A DNA stretch of 64,000 nucleotides from the NCBI RefSeq assembly GCF_051251085.1, contig NZ_JBPCZH010000001.1:62001-126000 (forward strand). Reading direction: 5' to 3'. The position numbers and the translations under genes were made by a program. Shown here one piece after another: positions 1 through 8,913 of this stretch. The first letter of the stretch is position 1; each line of letters starts with the position of its first letter. The stretch is from Cernens ardua (GTDB lineage Bacteria; Pseudomonadota; Gammaproteobacteria; Pseudomonadales; Halomonadaceae). Under the pieces are notes generated by a model. It was not told the DNA's origin. It saw nothing but the letters and a program-made list of their open reading frames with translations, and ran no database searches.

Positions 1-2514
1 ATGAGGTTGAATCCTGAGCGTGAAAAAGGGCTTCCTCTTGAGCTTTTGGGATCGCATCTGGAACTGGTGAGTGTATCCATGGATGGCCGACCACTTCAGG
101 AGAATGAGTATGTATTGGAAAAAGGGAATCTCACGATTCACTCGGTCCCTGAACAGTTCGAACTTCATACTCAAGTATTGATCAATCCGATTGATAATAC
201 GGCACTGGAAGGGCTTTATCGTTCAAGTACGAAATTCTGCACACAGTGCGAACCTGAAGGCTTTCGCCGAATTACCTTCTATCCGGATCGCCCTGATGTC
301 ATGTCGACCTTTACGACGACGGTCATCGGTGACAGGGACGCTCAGCCCGTTCTCCTGTCTAACGGGAACCCGATTGAATATGGCGACCTTCCCGAGAATC
401 GCCATTATGTCACCTGGCGCGATCCATTTCCGAAGCCCAGCTACCTGTTTGCCCTTGTTGCCGGTGATCTTGAAAAACGCGAGGATCATTTCATTACCAT
501 GAGTGGGCGTAAGGTTACGCTCCAAATCTGGGTGGAAAAAGAGGATCTCGACAAGACCGAATTTGCCATGGGAGCGCTCAAGCGTGCCATGCAGTGGGAT
601 GAAGAGACATATGGTCGTGAGTATGACCTGGACCTCTTCATGATTGTGGCGGTGGGTGACTTCAACATGGGCGCCATGGAGAACAAGGGCCTCAATATCT
701 TCAACAGTTCTGCAGTGCTGGCCAAGCCCGAAACCTCGGTGGATCGTGCTTTCCAAAGTATTGAAGGCATTATTGCGCATGAGTACTTCCATAACTGGTC
801 GGGTAACCGTGTCACCTGCCGGGACTGGTTCCAGCTCGCCTTGAAGGAAGGCTTTACTGTTTTCCGTGACCAGACATTCTCTGCCGATATCAATTCAGAA
901 CCCGTAAAGCGTATTCAGGATGTGAACCTGCTACGTTCAGCTCAGTTCGGGGAAGATCGCGGGCCTACCGCCCATCCTGTTCGTCCCGAGAGCTTTATTG
1001 AGATTTCGAATTTCTACACCCTGACCATTTACGAGAAAGGCGCCGAATTAGTGCGTATGTTACGCAACCTGTTAGGCAAAGAGACTTTCCGTAAAGGCAG
1101 TGACCTCTACTTCTCCCGTTATGATGGTCAGGCTGTTCGAGTCGAGGATTTCGTAAATGCCATGGCCGAGGCCAGTGGTCTCGATCTCAGTCAATTCATG
1201 CGCTGGTATGAACAGGCTGGTACCCCGGTCGTGAAGGCGAAAGGGAACTACGACGCTGATGCGCATACATTTACTCTGACTTTTGAGCAGTCAACACCCT
1301 CTACCCCGGGCCAGCCAGCGGATGAAAAACTACCGTTGCATATCCCTGTCCGCATGGGGCTGATTTCACCAGAAGGGGAACATGTCGAGTTGGTACGTGA
1401 TGGGGAGTCTTTCGGTACAGACACAGTGCTCGAAATTCAACAGGCTACTCAGCAATTCGTTTTTGAAAATATCGATCAGCCACCAGTACCGTCATTATTG
1501 CGTGGCTTCTCGGCTCCGGTTGAGCTTGACTATGCCTATTCGCCAGAGCAGCTCGCACTGTTAGTGAAATATGATGAAGATGGTTTTAATCGTTGGGATG
1601 CCATGCAGCGTTTGGACGTGCAGGCGATCAATGAGGCTATCTCCGCCATTCAGCAGGGTAAAGCACCTCAATTGGATGCATTGTTGAAAGAGGTTTACCA
1701 ATATCTGCTTGAAACACCTACCGATGATAAGGCCGTACTGGCAGAGATGCTGACATTACCACGCGTTGCCTTCCTTATTGGTCAACAGGCCAATATTGAT
1801 ATCGAAGCGACTGATCAAGCGGTATCTTTCATCAGGAAGGCATTGGGCGAAGCGCTTTATAAAGACTTTGAGCACCTCTATACGACGAATCAAAGTGATG
1901 AGCCTTATGCTCCGGATTTCGAGCAAATTGCGCGCAGGCAACTCAAAAACAGGGCATTGGATTACTTGTGTGCCACGGGTCGTGAAGATGCCTTGAATCT
2001 GGCGCAGGCACAGTATGAAGCGGATGCCAACATGACCGATGTGCAATCTGCTCTGATTGAGCTGGTGCATAGTGATGACAAGGCGAAAGGGGACGCAGCA
2101 CTCACCCATTTTGGCAAACGATGGGCGGATGATGCATTGGTGACCAATAGTTGGTTTAGTATTCAGGCAACGCGGCCTCAACCGGATGTGCTGGATCGTG
2201 TACGTTTCCTGATGGAGCACCCCCTGTTTTCCATCAAAAATCCTAACCGCATGCGTTCATTGATTGGTGCATTTGCGCAGAATCTGGCCAACTTCCACCG
2301 GGCGGACGGGGAAGGTTATCGTTTGCTGGCGGATGTTGTTATCCAGTTGAACAAGTTGAATCCGGATATTGCCGCACGCATGGTTATACCGCTCACGCGT
2401 TATCAACGTTTCGATGAGGCTCGTCAAAAAATGATGCGTGCAGAACTTGAACGTATCCAGCAAGAACAATTGGCTCCGAGCCTCTATGAAATGGTCGGTA
2501 AAGCACTTGCATAA
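1..2514 (+). CDS. pepN: Aminopeptidase N (M1 family), 5' end cut off by window
   Basis: Cytosolic zinc metallo-aminopeptidase that removes N-terminal residues from peptides. The M1 signatures are all present: the GAMEN exopeptidase motif at residues 224-228 and the zinc site HEYFH at 260-264 with the third ligand Glu283. These sit 37 residues earlier than in E. coli PepN (GAMEN 261, His297, His301, Glu320), so the ATG at base 1 is an internal methionine and about 37 N-terminal residues lie upstream of the window. The visible 837 residues plus 37 match the usual family length of about 870. The C-terminal helical domain is complete. A hairpin terminator follows the stop. The gene stands alone and converges on the Lrp-type regulator. 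Confidence 0.97.
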   Translation: MRLNPEREKGLPLELLGSHLELVSVSMDGRPLQENEYVLEKGNLTIHSVPEQFELHTQVLINPIDNTALEGLYRSSTKFCTQCEPEGFRRITFYPDRPDVMSTFTTTVIGDRDAQPVLLSNGNPIEYGDLPENRHYVTWRDPFPKPSYLFALVAGDLEKREDHFITMSGRKVTLQIWVEKEDLDKTEFAMGALKRAMQWDEETYGREYDLDLFMIVAVGDFNMGAMENKGLNIFNSSAVLAKPETSVDRAFQSIEGIIAHEYFHNWSGNRVTCRDWFQLALKEGFTVFRDQTFSADINSEPVKRIQDVNLLRSAQFGEDRGPTAHPVRPESFIEISNFYTLTIYEKGAELVRMLRNLLGKETFRKGSDLYFSRYDGQAVRVEDFVNAMAEASGLDLSQFMRWYEQAGTPVVKAKGNYDADAHTFTLTFEQSTPSTPGQPADEKLPLHIPVRMGLISPEGEHVELVRDGESFGTDTVLEIQQATQQFVFENIDQPPVPSLLRGFSAPVELDYAYSPEQLALLVKYDEDGFNRWDAMQRLDVQAINEAISAIQQGKAPQLDALLKEVYQYLLETPTDDKAVLAEMLTLPRVAFLIGQQANIDIEATDQAVSFIRKALGEALYKDFEHLYTTNQSDEPYAPDFEQIARRQLKNRALDYLCATGREDALNLAQAQYEADANMTDVQSALIELVHSDDKAKGDAALTHFGKRWADDALVTNSWFSIQATRPQPDVLDRVRFLMEHPLFSIKNPNRMRSLIGAFAQNLANFHRADGEGYRLLADVVIQLNKLNPDIAARMVIPLTRYQRFDEARQKMMRAELERIQQEQLAPSLYEMVGKALA

Positions 2515-2559
2515 ATGCTCGTAAATCACTGATGATCAAACTTGATCTGTGATAAAAGA

Positions 2560-2587
2560 GGGCCAGCGTTTGAATGCTGGCCCTTTT
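2560..2587 (+). terminator. Intrinsic terminator of pepN
   Basis: Perfect 8-bp stem (GGGCCAGC/GCTGGCCC) with an 8-nt loop, followed by TTTT, 46 bp after the pepN stop. Confidence 0.85.
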
Positions 2588-2650
2588 GCATTGAGTATGT
2601 CGCATTTCTTATGCGGATAGGCAAATAAGTGAATAGTAGTGGCTAGACTA

Positions 2651-2686
2651 ATAAAAAGAGGGGCAGGTTTTAACCTGCCCCTCTTT
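2651..2686 (-). terminator. Intrinsic terminator of the Lrp-type gene
   Basis: Perfect 15-bp stem (2655-2669 with 2672-2686) around a 2-nt loop. On the minus strand it runs out into TTTTTAT, so it is best read as the terminator of the leftward regulator gene. Together with 2560-2587 it insulates the two convergent genes. Confidence 0.85.
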
Positions 2687-2736
2687 ATGACAAGGCCAAA
2701 ATGTACCTAGCGCTGTAGTGATGCTATATCAATGGC

Positions 2737-3219
2737 TTAATCGAGCGGAATAGGGTGGTTGAATATGCGTCTCAAGACAAAACTTGAGTGCACACCTGTC
2801 ACCCCTTCAATGCGAGTAATGTGATTAAGCAGAAGGTCATGATAATCATCCATGTTCTTGATGATGACCTTAAGTTGGTAATCAGCTTCCTGCCCTGTAA
2901 TGAGTAAGGCTTCCGTGACTTGCGGGAGTGATGCAATTTTCTCTTCGAATCGCGCAAAGCGTTCAGGAGTATGCTGATCCATGGAAATGAGTAGTAATGC
3001 CATAAGGGTAAGCCCCAATTTTTTGGCATTCACTTCTGCGTGATAACCACTGATCAAGCCAGAATCCTCAAGAGCACGCACGCGACGCAAACAAGGCGAA
3101 GGCGATAGCCCGATTCGATCAGCAAGCTCCTGATTACTGATGCGGCCTTCACGCTGTAACACTTCCAAAATTTTTCTATCGTAACGATCGAGCTGATTGC
3201 TCGTATCAACCGAATTCAT
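2737..3219 (-). CDS. Lrp/AsnC family transcriptional regulator
   Basis: 160-aa feast/famine DNA-binding regulator. Near the N-terminus lies the AsnC-type helix-turn-helix (LDRYDRKILEVLQREGR, then the recognition helix region SNQELADRIGLSPSPCLRRV). A RAM/ligand-binding domain follows, with the typical sequence GQEADYQLKVI. The start at 3219 (MNSVD) was chosen over the upstream ATG at 3252 because AGGAG sits 6 nt before it. It looks closest to Lrp itself in length and domain order, but Lrp paralogues are common, so I leave the symbol blank. A good sigma70 promoter lies just upstream. Confidence 0.9.
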   Translation of the reverse strand: MNSVDTSNQLDRYDRKILEVLQREGRISNQELADRIGLSPSPCLRRVRALEDSGLISGYHAEVNAKKLGLTLMALLLISMDQHTPERFARFEEKIASLPQVTEALLITGQEADYQLKVIIKNMDDYHDLLLNHITRIEGVTGVHSSFVLRRIFNHPIPLD

Positions 3220-3273
3220 GCATGACTCCTGGAAAATATCGAATCTTGTCATTATTAAGCGATAAGGCGCCTA

Positions 3274-3302
3274 AATATAGCGTCTGTTTTTTACTTTGTA
3301 AA
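3274..3302 (-). promoter_or_regulatory. Predicted sigma70 promoter of the Lrp-type gene
   Basis: On the minus strand TTTACA (-35, 3297-3302), a 17-bp spacer and TATATT (-10, 3274-3279), each 5 of 6 to consensus. The leader to the ATG at 3219 would be roughly 45-50 nt. Confidence 0.6.
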
Positions 3303-3448
3303 AATATATTATCCATAAAAGGGTGATAGGGATTATTTCAACCATTTCAAATGGAAGGGACCTTGATGCATACTTTTTGTTATTAACTGTTACAAAAAAT
3401 TACAATCGAAGAATGTTGCTTGCAAATTTTAATATTATCTTAATTTTT

Positions 3449-3520
3449 GTCGGCACAAGGTTCCCAGCCGACGTTAGCGGATTGCCGCGGCGGTGACTCT
3501 GTCATCTCCGCGGTTTTTTT
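3449..3520 (+). ncRNA. Candidate small RNA ending in a strong intrinsic terminator
   Basis: Two hairpins stand in tandem in DNA with no plus-strand gene on either side. The first is GTCGGC (3449-3454) with GCCGAC after a 12-nt loop. The second has a stem of 12 pairs out of 13 (3485-3497 with 3501-3513, one G-U pair, TCT loop) followed directly by seven Ts (3514-3520). Only the plus strand gives a U-tract, so this cannot be the terminator of either flanking leftward gene. A weak promoter (TTGCTT 3416-3421, 17-bp spacer, CTTAAT) would start transcription at the first hairpin. Function unknown; inferred from structure alone. Confidence 0.4.
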
Positions 3521-3742
3521 ATGTATAGACAATATTTGGATGTCCATATCATCTGTTATCTCTTTACTGCGCAAATAAACAGGAGACCGAGAAACCATTC
3601 AACACAATGGATTCAGTATACAGAAGGCCTACTTTATTTGTTCTCGCTGGTCAATTTTGCTTATGCAGGTTCAAATCATATAGCAAAAATCTGAATCAGC
3701 AACCCTTTATAAAAAATTGATTCCCAGATTGTGATTCATTTA

Positions 3743-4831
3743 TCAATTATCCATTAGGATGATACTTATCCAATTGCCACCCGCATTCGTTTTGACCTCT
3801 TGTATAAGGGTCATATCTCCTCTTTCCTCAAGCTTATACAATGCAATCGTATTGGATAATTCCCCAGTCGCTACCAGGTATTTGCCAGTTGCATCAATTC
3901 CGAAGCCTCTGGGTTGTCGCGGACAGGCCGTCGCTGATACGCATTCAAGCAAGTTATTGTCCTTTCCCTCGTAAGTCAGCAACTGGCTGCTCGTACGTTC
4001 GGATGCGATGACGCGCAGTGGGTTCTCTGTAAGGTGAAGATCAGCGGCCCAGATCCAGTCTTTTACTGTCTCCTGCTCCAATTGTTCATTATCAGAGGCG
4101 TCGGGGCGTGGTAATCCTGCCTTGAGATGGGTGAGCGGGGATGGGGAGGACGACAGGGTGACGGCTCCCAATTCTCCTGTTTTAGTGTCTCTGCGGAAGG
4201 AAGCGATGCGGCCATCCAATTCACTCAAAACGTAAAGCGTTTTTTCATCCTTCGACAGTACCAGGTGACGTGGTCCGAATCCTGCCTCGAGATCAATGGT
4301 TTCAATCGGACTGAGCTGTCCATTCGTGTCTAGCGTATAAGCAAGCACTTTGTCGCTCTTGAGTGATGTTGCGTAGGCGAACATACTGTCGTGTGACGTT
4401 ATGATGGCGTGGGCGCGAGGGATATCCTGAATAACACTCACAGGCTCGGCTTCGTCATACTGTAAATCTTCAACCCGATATACAAGCAAACAGTTTTGCC
4501 CATAGGATGCTGATAGTAGGTAGCGCCCCGACGGTTCTGCAAATAGATACGCTGTCCCCTTGTTGACTCGTACAGTATGGCGTTGATGGAGTGAACCGTC
4601 ATGGCGATCAACACGGAATGTTTCAATATAATAGGAGGGTAAATCGCTACGGGCGACAAAGAGAGTATTGTTTTTCTCCAGAAAGGACTGAGTAGATACT
4701 TTGCTACCCAATGAAATCCTGCCGGTCGGCGTGAGTGTCGCCTGCTCAGTATCCAGTGTAAAGCTGGCGAGTTCACCATTGCTGGCCTGAGAAATATAAA
4801 CTGCCTGTTTAGAAGTCATTGAATTATCCAT
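3743..4831 (-). CDS. Beta-propeller lactonase family protein (6-phosphogluconolactonase-like)
   Basis: 362-aa protein with the repeated short-strand pattern of the seven-bladed lactonase/Pgl (YbhE) family: GRYLLSASYGQNCLLVY, the GFGPRHLVLSKDEKTLYVL blade, and the C-terminal QPRGFGIDATGKYLVATG blade. Members hydrolyse 6-phosphogluconolactone or related sugar lactones in the cytosol, but this branch is diverse, so the substrate is an inference. No signal peptide. The start is uncertain: neither ATG 4831 nor the in-frame ATG 4819 has a clear ribosome binding site. It is a lone gene with no sugar-catabolic partners nearby, so context does not help. Confidence 0.8.
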   Translation of the reverse strand: MDNSMTSKQAVYISQASNGELASFTLDTEQATLTPTGRISLGSKVSTQSFLEKNNTLFVARSDLPSYYIETFRVDRHDGSLHQRHTVRVNKGTAYLFAEPSGRYLLSASYGQNCLLVYRVEDLQYDEAEPVSVIQDIPRAHAIITSHDSMFAYATSLKSDKVLAYTLDTNGQLSPIETIDLEAGFGPRHLVLSKDEKTLYVLSELDGRIASFRRDTKTGELGAVTLSSSPSPLTHLKAGLPRPDASDNEQLEQETVKDWIWAADLHLTENPLRVIASERTSSQLLTYEGKDNNLLECVSATACPRQPRGFGIDATGKYLVATGELSNTIALYKLEERGDMTLIQEVKTNAGGNWISIILMDN

Positions 4832-5224
4832 GCTGAGTGGAGTAGATATTATTTAGCTTCACGCCTTTTTCATCACACTGCAACTGGGCTTTAGACGATA
4901 ACTGTATTTCATTCCCTTTTTATCCTGTCCCTGCTTGCTGTTCGGCGTAGTCCTTAAAGGAAAATCCTTTTGCGAATTGACGCAGTGTAGAGCTGCAAAA
5001 TAATGATGTGTGAACGATGAGTCACGACAACGACAAATGTGGTCAGCCCATGGGTTAATACGTGGCATTCCTATAAGTGGCATTTCAATAAAGAGAGGGG
5101 AGGGATAACTTTGGGTCGAAAGTATGTCAGTCAACTTTACTTCCGTAGGGCTGAAAAAACAGTGTATGTTTAATGTATGGATTTAGTTGATATAAAAAAG
5201 AAAAACCATTGAGCAATTTAGCGG
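4832..5224. other. Intergenic stretch without a supportable gene
   Basis: Between the lactonase start and the uppP terminator. A 91-codon minus-strand frame (4859-5134) has atypical, Cys/His/Ser-rich composition, no family resemblance and no clear ribosome binding site, so it is not called. The stretch presumably holds the lactonase promoter; I could not fix it. Confidence 0.5.
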
Positions 5225-5273
5225 TAAAACAGAAAAAGAAAATCTGAGGGAAAGACTAAAACGTCATTCCCTC
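5225..5273 (-). terminator. Probable terminator of uppP
   Basis: On the minus strand a 7-bp stem (GAGGGAA 5267-5273 region with TTCCCTC) and a 14-nt loop, followed by a T-rich run (AGATTTTCTTTTTCTGTTTT), about 50 bp after the uppP stop. Confidence 0.55.
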
Positions 5274-5320
5274 TGTATTTTATGTTCTTTACAAGCCGAT
5301 TATTGACATGCCCGTTTTGC

Positions 5321-6157
5321 TCATGCTGTGGCAAGGGAGGGATGAGAAACGAACCATGCAAGTGCAAGAATGCCGGCGCAAATGCAATACACGCCGAAGC
5401 TGGAAAGCCTTCCCTTTTCTTCAAAAAACTTCATCAAAAAACGCAGGCTGAACCATGCTGCCAAGCCTGTCAGTACACCACCAATAATGGCATTCAAGAG
5501 TTGTGACGGCTGAGCAAATAGCTTGGGTAGCTCAAGAACACCGGCGGCAAGGATAATGGGCGTTCCCAACAGGAAGGAAAACTCGGCCGCAGCGGCAGAG
5601 CTTAAACCGGCCGCACCGCCTGCGATCATGGTAACGCCTGAGCGGGAAAAACCGGGGATAAGTGCCAGAATCTGAGCCAAACCAATTAAAAAGCCTTGTT
5701 TGAGCGTAATGGCAGATTCGCCTTCGTTCGGTGTCTTGAGCGTAAAGCGTTCTCCCCACCATAACAAAATACCGTTGATAATCAGTGCAACGGCCACAAT
5801 GCGCAGGTCATGGAAAACGGTTTCAAGTTTTTTCTCCAGTATCAACCCGACCAGTCCCGCTGGAATAGTACCAACGATGAGCGTCCACATCAGGTTCCCA
5901 TCTGTATTTTTCTTACCCTGACACGAGCAGCAGAAGCCCTTTACCAGCTGTATCCAACGGTTCTTGAAATACCAAAGAAGGGCCACAGCTGTTCCCAGGT
6001 GGAGCGCTACTAGAAACGGGATAAGCTGGGGAGCGTGTTCATCAAGATGGATACCCAGAATACCGGGAACCAGAAGTGTATGTCCCAGGCTGCTGACGGG
6101 GAATAATTCGGTGACTCCCTGAATAATACCAAGGAAAAAAAGGAATAGCCCATTCAT
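5321..6157 (-). CDS. uppP: Undecaprenyl-diphosphatase UppP (BacA)
   Basis: 278-aa polytopic inner-membrane phosphatase that converts C55-PP to C55-P, recycling the lipid carrier of peptidoglycan and O-antigen synthesis. Overproduction is known to give bacitracin resistance. The two BacA motifs are intact: QGVTELFPVSSLGH (Q13, E17, S22, S23, H26) and PGFSRSGVT (168-176, with the essential Arg172). The first motif has Q where E. coli has Glu17, a common variant, and LFPVSSLGH marks a subgroup different from the E. coli FLPVSSTGH form. The start at 6157 is supported by AAGGAG 7 nt upstream. A monocistronic unit with its own likely terminator. Confidence 0.95.
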   Translation of the reverse strand: MNGLFLFFLGIIQGVTELFPVSSLGHTLLVPGILGIHLDEHAPQLIPFLVALHLGTAVALLWYFKNRWIQLVKGFCCSCQGKKNTDGNLMWTLIVGTIPAGLVGLILEKKLETVFHDLRIVAVALIINGILLWWGERFTLKTPNEGESAITLKQGFLIGLAQILALIPGFSRSGVTMIAGGAAGLSSAAAAEFSFLLGTPIILAAGVLELPKLFAQPSQLLNAIIGGVLTGLAAWFSLRFLMKFFEEKGRLSSFGVYCICAGILALAWFVSHPSLATA

Positions 6158-6523
6158 GTTTGGGCTCCTTTGGGAAACGGGAAGGGGAGTTCAAGCTCAT
6201 CTGTGTATACTGACAACATGAAAAATACCGTAAGACTATCTGAATTTTTAAGGTGTAAGATGTTTTGTATTATAGGGCCATACGAAAATAAGGCAGCATA
6301 TCGAGCCCGTGACTCTATGGTCCGAACGTTATTATTTCAAGCTCTGAATCCCTGCGGACGTGGGAAAGGGTGAAATAAAACCAGTTCACAGCGGCCCTAT
6401 CGTTATCAGAGAGGATGGGAACAGGGCCTTACTCATGATAATGGTCTTATCATTTCACACTAAATGTTAACGTTTCGTCATGAGGAGTGGATGATGACGG
6501 TTGATTTCGTGCTCATTACAGGG
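6158..6523. other. Intergenic stretch between uppP and a small membrane gene
   Basis: No supportable ORF. It contains a 7-bp perfect inverted repeat (ATGATAA 6435-6441, TTATCAT 6447-6453), possibly a weak transcript end for the leftward gene 6524-6811, although no T-run follows. The uppP promoter must also lie here. Confidence 0.45.
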
Positions 6524-6811
6524 TTAGCCAATGATCCACCCAAGAAGCGAAATACTGACGACCAGCGCTAAAATACCCGAGATAAAACGTTGGCGACGCA
6601 GATTTCCGATGCCCTTGATCAACAACACAATGCCTATCACTACGACGATAATACCGGTGATAGAGTGATTGATGCCCAATGACTCACCGAGTCCGCTCAG
6701 GAAGCCATGAAAAGCGCCGCCGATCGAGCCGATGAATTGATGAAAAAAATCAATGATGCTTTTCAGAATGTGGCCGACAAACGCGCCAGCCTGCGAGAAA
6801 AAATCGTTCAT
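6524..6811 (-). CDS. Small two-helix membrane protein, function unknown
   Basis: 95-aa protein with an N-terminal amphipathic, Phe/Gly/Ser-rich segment (residues about 1-48), a hydrophobic helix around 52-68 (ITGIIVVVIGIVLLIKGIG), a short basic loop (RRQR) and a second hydrophobic helix at 77-94. The hydrophobic pattern, positive loop and clean coding look support a real inner-membrane protein. The ribosome binding site is weak. It lies 97 bp downstream of nfo on the same strand and may be co-transcribed with it. I do not recognise a family. Confidence 0.6.
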   Translation of the reverse strand: MNDFFSQAGAFVGHILKSIIDFFHQFIGSIGGAFHGFLSGLGESLGINHSITGIIVVVIGIVLLIKGIGNLRRQRFISGILALVVSISLLGWIIG

Positions 6812-6908
6812 GGGATACGTTATCGTTACCTGTCTTTGCCAGTTGAATATCCTGACGGATTAAAAAGAAAAATGATCCTGATCGTAAAATACTTTAGGGC
6901 GAAATCCC

Positions 6909-7757
6909 TCAGCTTTCATCGGCCTGCTCCTTGAGCCAGGCAATTTCACTGGGCCATAAATCCATATCCACGGTTTCGAGGATCATGGGGATATCGTCAA
7001 TTCGGGGCTCTTGCATCAGATAACGAAATCCCTCTAGACCAATGTTCCCCTTGCCCAGGCTATCGTGTCGGTCTACCCGGCTTCCCAAAGTGCTTTTCGC
7101 ATCATTCAAGTGCATGGCGCGCAGATACTTCAGACCAACGATGTTATCGAACTCATCCACTACATGTCGGGTGCTTTCCGCTGTTCGCAAATCATAACCG
7201 GCAGCAAAGGCATGGCAGGTATCAATGCAGATACCTATGCGGGATTTGTCTTCCACCTGATCAATAATCTCGGCCAGTTGTTCGAAAGAGTAGCCAAGGT
7301 TTGTACCTTGCCCCGCCGTATTTTCAATGACTGGAATAACGCCCCGGGTTTTATCATTGGCCTGATTGATGGATTCAGCGATCAAACTCAAGCTTTTGGA
7401 TGGCGTGATTTTATTCAGGTGACTACCCGGGTGGAAATTGAGAAGTGAGATGCCCAATTGTTCACAACGTTGTAATTCGTCAAGAAATGCCGCACGGGAT
7501 TTTTCCAACCCTTCCTTTTCAGGATGCCCTAAATTAATCAGATAACTGTCATGGGGAAGAATCTGATGTGGACCAAAATGATACTTTTTGCAGGCCGCTT
7601 TGAAAGCCTCGATATTGGCTGTTTGTAAAGGTTTGGCTTTCCATTGGCGCTGGTTCTTGGTAAAAAGTGCAAACGCCGTAGCACCGATATCCACTGCACG
7701 TTGTACCGCATTTTCAACACCTCCGGCAGCGCTTACATGAGCTCCGACATATTTCAT
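6909..7757 (-). CDS. nfo: Endonuclease IV (AP endonuclease)
   Basis: 282-aa TIM-barrel apurinic/apyrimidinic endonuclease of base excision repair, which incises 5' to abasic sites and uses three metal ions. The start MKYVGAHVSAAGG is the family hallmark. All metal-binding segments are visible in order: LPHDSYLIN, LNFHPGSH, VIENTAGQG, CIDTCHAFAAG, AMHLNDAK, RVDRHDSLG and MILETVD. Length equals E. coli Nfo (285). AGGAG lies 8 nt before the ATG at 7757. It is monocistronic or leads into the small membrane gene downstream. Confidence 0.97.
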   Translation of the reverse strand: MKYVGAHVSAAGGVENAVQRAVDIGATAFALFTKNQRQWKAKPLQTANIEAFKAACKKYHFGPHQILPHDSYLINLGHPEKEGLEKSRAAFLDELQRCEQLGISLLNFHPGSHLNKITPSKSLSLIAESINQANDKTRGVIPVIENTAGQGTNLGYSFEQLAEIIDQVEDKSRIGICIDTCHAFAAGYDLRTAESTRHVVDEFDNIVGLKYLRAMHLNDAKSTLGSRVDRHDSLGKGNIGLEGFRYLMQEPRIDDIPMILETVDMDLWPSEIAWLKEQADES

Positions 7758-8138
7758 CTTTTACACTCCTTTTCTGCGTCCGCGCGCTGTTTGGAATATT
7801 CAAACTTTAATTATAACTGATAATAGGTATTGGGCAGATGATAAGTCCTGCTGGGTAATATCAAAGAGAGTAAAATACCTGTATATGTAGCTACTTTCCT
7901 AGTGGATATATTTGGAGCCGAGGCTTGTTCGTCCTGATGTTTTAAAATACAAGAAATACTTTTGCGCCTATTGTCAGGTGCTCCAGGTCTCAGGCAGACA
8001 TGCCATGAGTTTGCAAATGAATGAGCATCAACAATTGAGTACCCGGGTCAATGGAATCCTCATCATTGGATGTGGTGGCATCGGGATGCGATGTGGTCCA
8101 GTGCTCTCATCTTTCGTGCAGACAATATGCTACTATTG

Positions 8139-8189
8139 AGGTCGACGCAGTACTAAGGTCGACGTGGTACTAGGGGCGACGAGGTGCCA
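8139..8189. repeat. 17-bp tandem repeat, 3 copies
   Basis: Units 8139-8155 (AGGTCGACGCAGTACTA), 8156-8172 (AGGTCGACGTGGTACTA) and 8173-8189 (GGGGCGACGAGGTGCCA). The first two differ at 2 of 17 positions; the third is more diverged but in register. Confidence 0.8.
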
Positions 8190-8204
8190 GGGATGATTGT
8201 ACTG

Positions 8205-8242
8205 CCAGGGACCGAAGTACTAACCAGGGACCGAAGTACTAC
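8205..8242. repeat. 19-bp tandem duplication
   Basis: CCAGGGACCGAAGTACTA followed by one variable base, at 8205-8223 and 8224-8242: 18 of 19 positions identical. It shares the core AGTACTA with the adjacent 17-bp repeat. Confidence 0.85.
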
Positions 8243-8529
8243 GCGGCATGTAGCTGTAGCGACGAATGTATGACTGTGTAATGTTTTGTATGAGGTACAT
8301 TCATCAGTGGCAATTTTTTGTTTAAGCTGCTGATAAAGCGGTGGTGGTTTGTCATACTTTCTACATGCAGTCTTGTAAGATGAGTTCAGGAATGTGGTTT
8401 TGACCCGAACAGAGTAACGACATGGTTGCCTGAACGAGCACGTTCGTTAGCTGTTTTAATGGAGCCCATCCCATGTAATGCGTGGTTATGAGTAGCGGTT
8501 GGTGCGTAGCTGATACGCAGTCATGTGTA

Positions 8530-8599
8530 GTTGTGTTTACGTAGTTGTGATTACGTAGCTGTGGTTACGCAGCTGTTGTTATGTCGTTGTTGTTACGTG
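8530..8599. repeat. 14-bp tandem repeat, 5 copies
   Basis: Perfect 14-bp register: GTTGTGTTTACGTA (8530-8543), GTTGTGATTACGTA, GCTGTGGTTACGCA, GCTGTTGTTATGTC and GTTGTTGTTACGTG (8586-8599), with a decayed sixth unit after it. No spacers, so it is not a CRISPR. Confidence 0.85.
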
Positions 8600-8913
8600 G
8601 TTGATATACAGTATGGGTCTTATGGCCTCTGACTGCGTCCAAATGGATAAAAAAGAATCATCTGATGAAAGCATGACCAAACAATAGGGCTGGCATCATT
8701 GCTGTCGTTTTTATGGTTGGTTATCAGTTGGCTGGTGACCGCCATAAGCATTTTGTGCATGCCAGGGTGTTCGCCTATCTGTTCTGTGCCCGTATCGATT
8801 TCACGACCTTGATATTCATCGCGCACGTTTTTGTTGTTTGGCTATTGCTGGATATTTGCTTTCCTCAAGAATCAGGCAAAACGCCGATTCTCGGGTTTAA
8901 TAAGGAGTCTTTC

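Larger units (their letters stand above)
7758..8913. other. Repeat-rich 1.16-kb intergenic region upstream of opgG
   Basis: No ORF here has coding character; a 75-codon frame at 7912-8139 and the extension of the opgG frame to 8713 are not supported. The stretch holds three sets of short tandem repeats (listed separately at 8139-8189, 8205-8242 and 8530-8599) and must contain the opgGH promoter. It is the longest gene-free DNA in the first 20 kb. Confidence 0.6.

Noticed and set aside
3660..3690. GGTTCAAATC as a tRNA T-arm
   Set aside because: The flanks do not form the 5-bp T stem and no acceptor or anticodon arm can be drawn.
4859..5134. 91-codon minus-strand ORF
   Set aside because: Unusual composition, no clear ribosome binding site and no recognisable features; likely chance.
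7912..8139. 75-codon plus-strand ORF in the repeat-rich region
   Set aside because: Its end runs into the tandem repeat, with no family features and a poor initiation site.
8530..8599. 14-bp repeat array as a CRISPR
   Set aside because: Units are contiguous with no spacers, too short, and there are no cas genes in the window.
8713..8913. N-terminal extension of OpgG from the upstream ATG
   Set aside because: The GTG at 8914 has AGGAG at the right distance and puts the signal peptide at the N-terminus.
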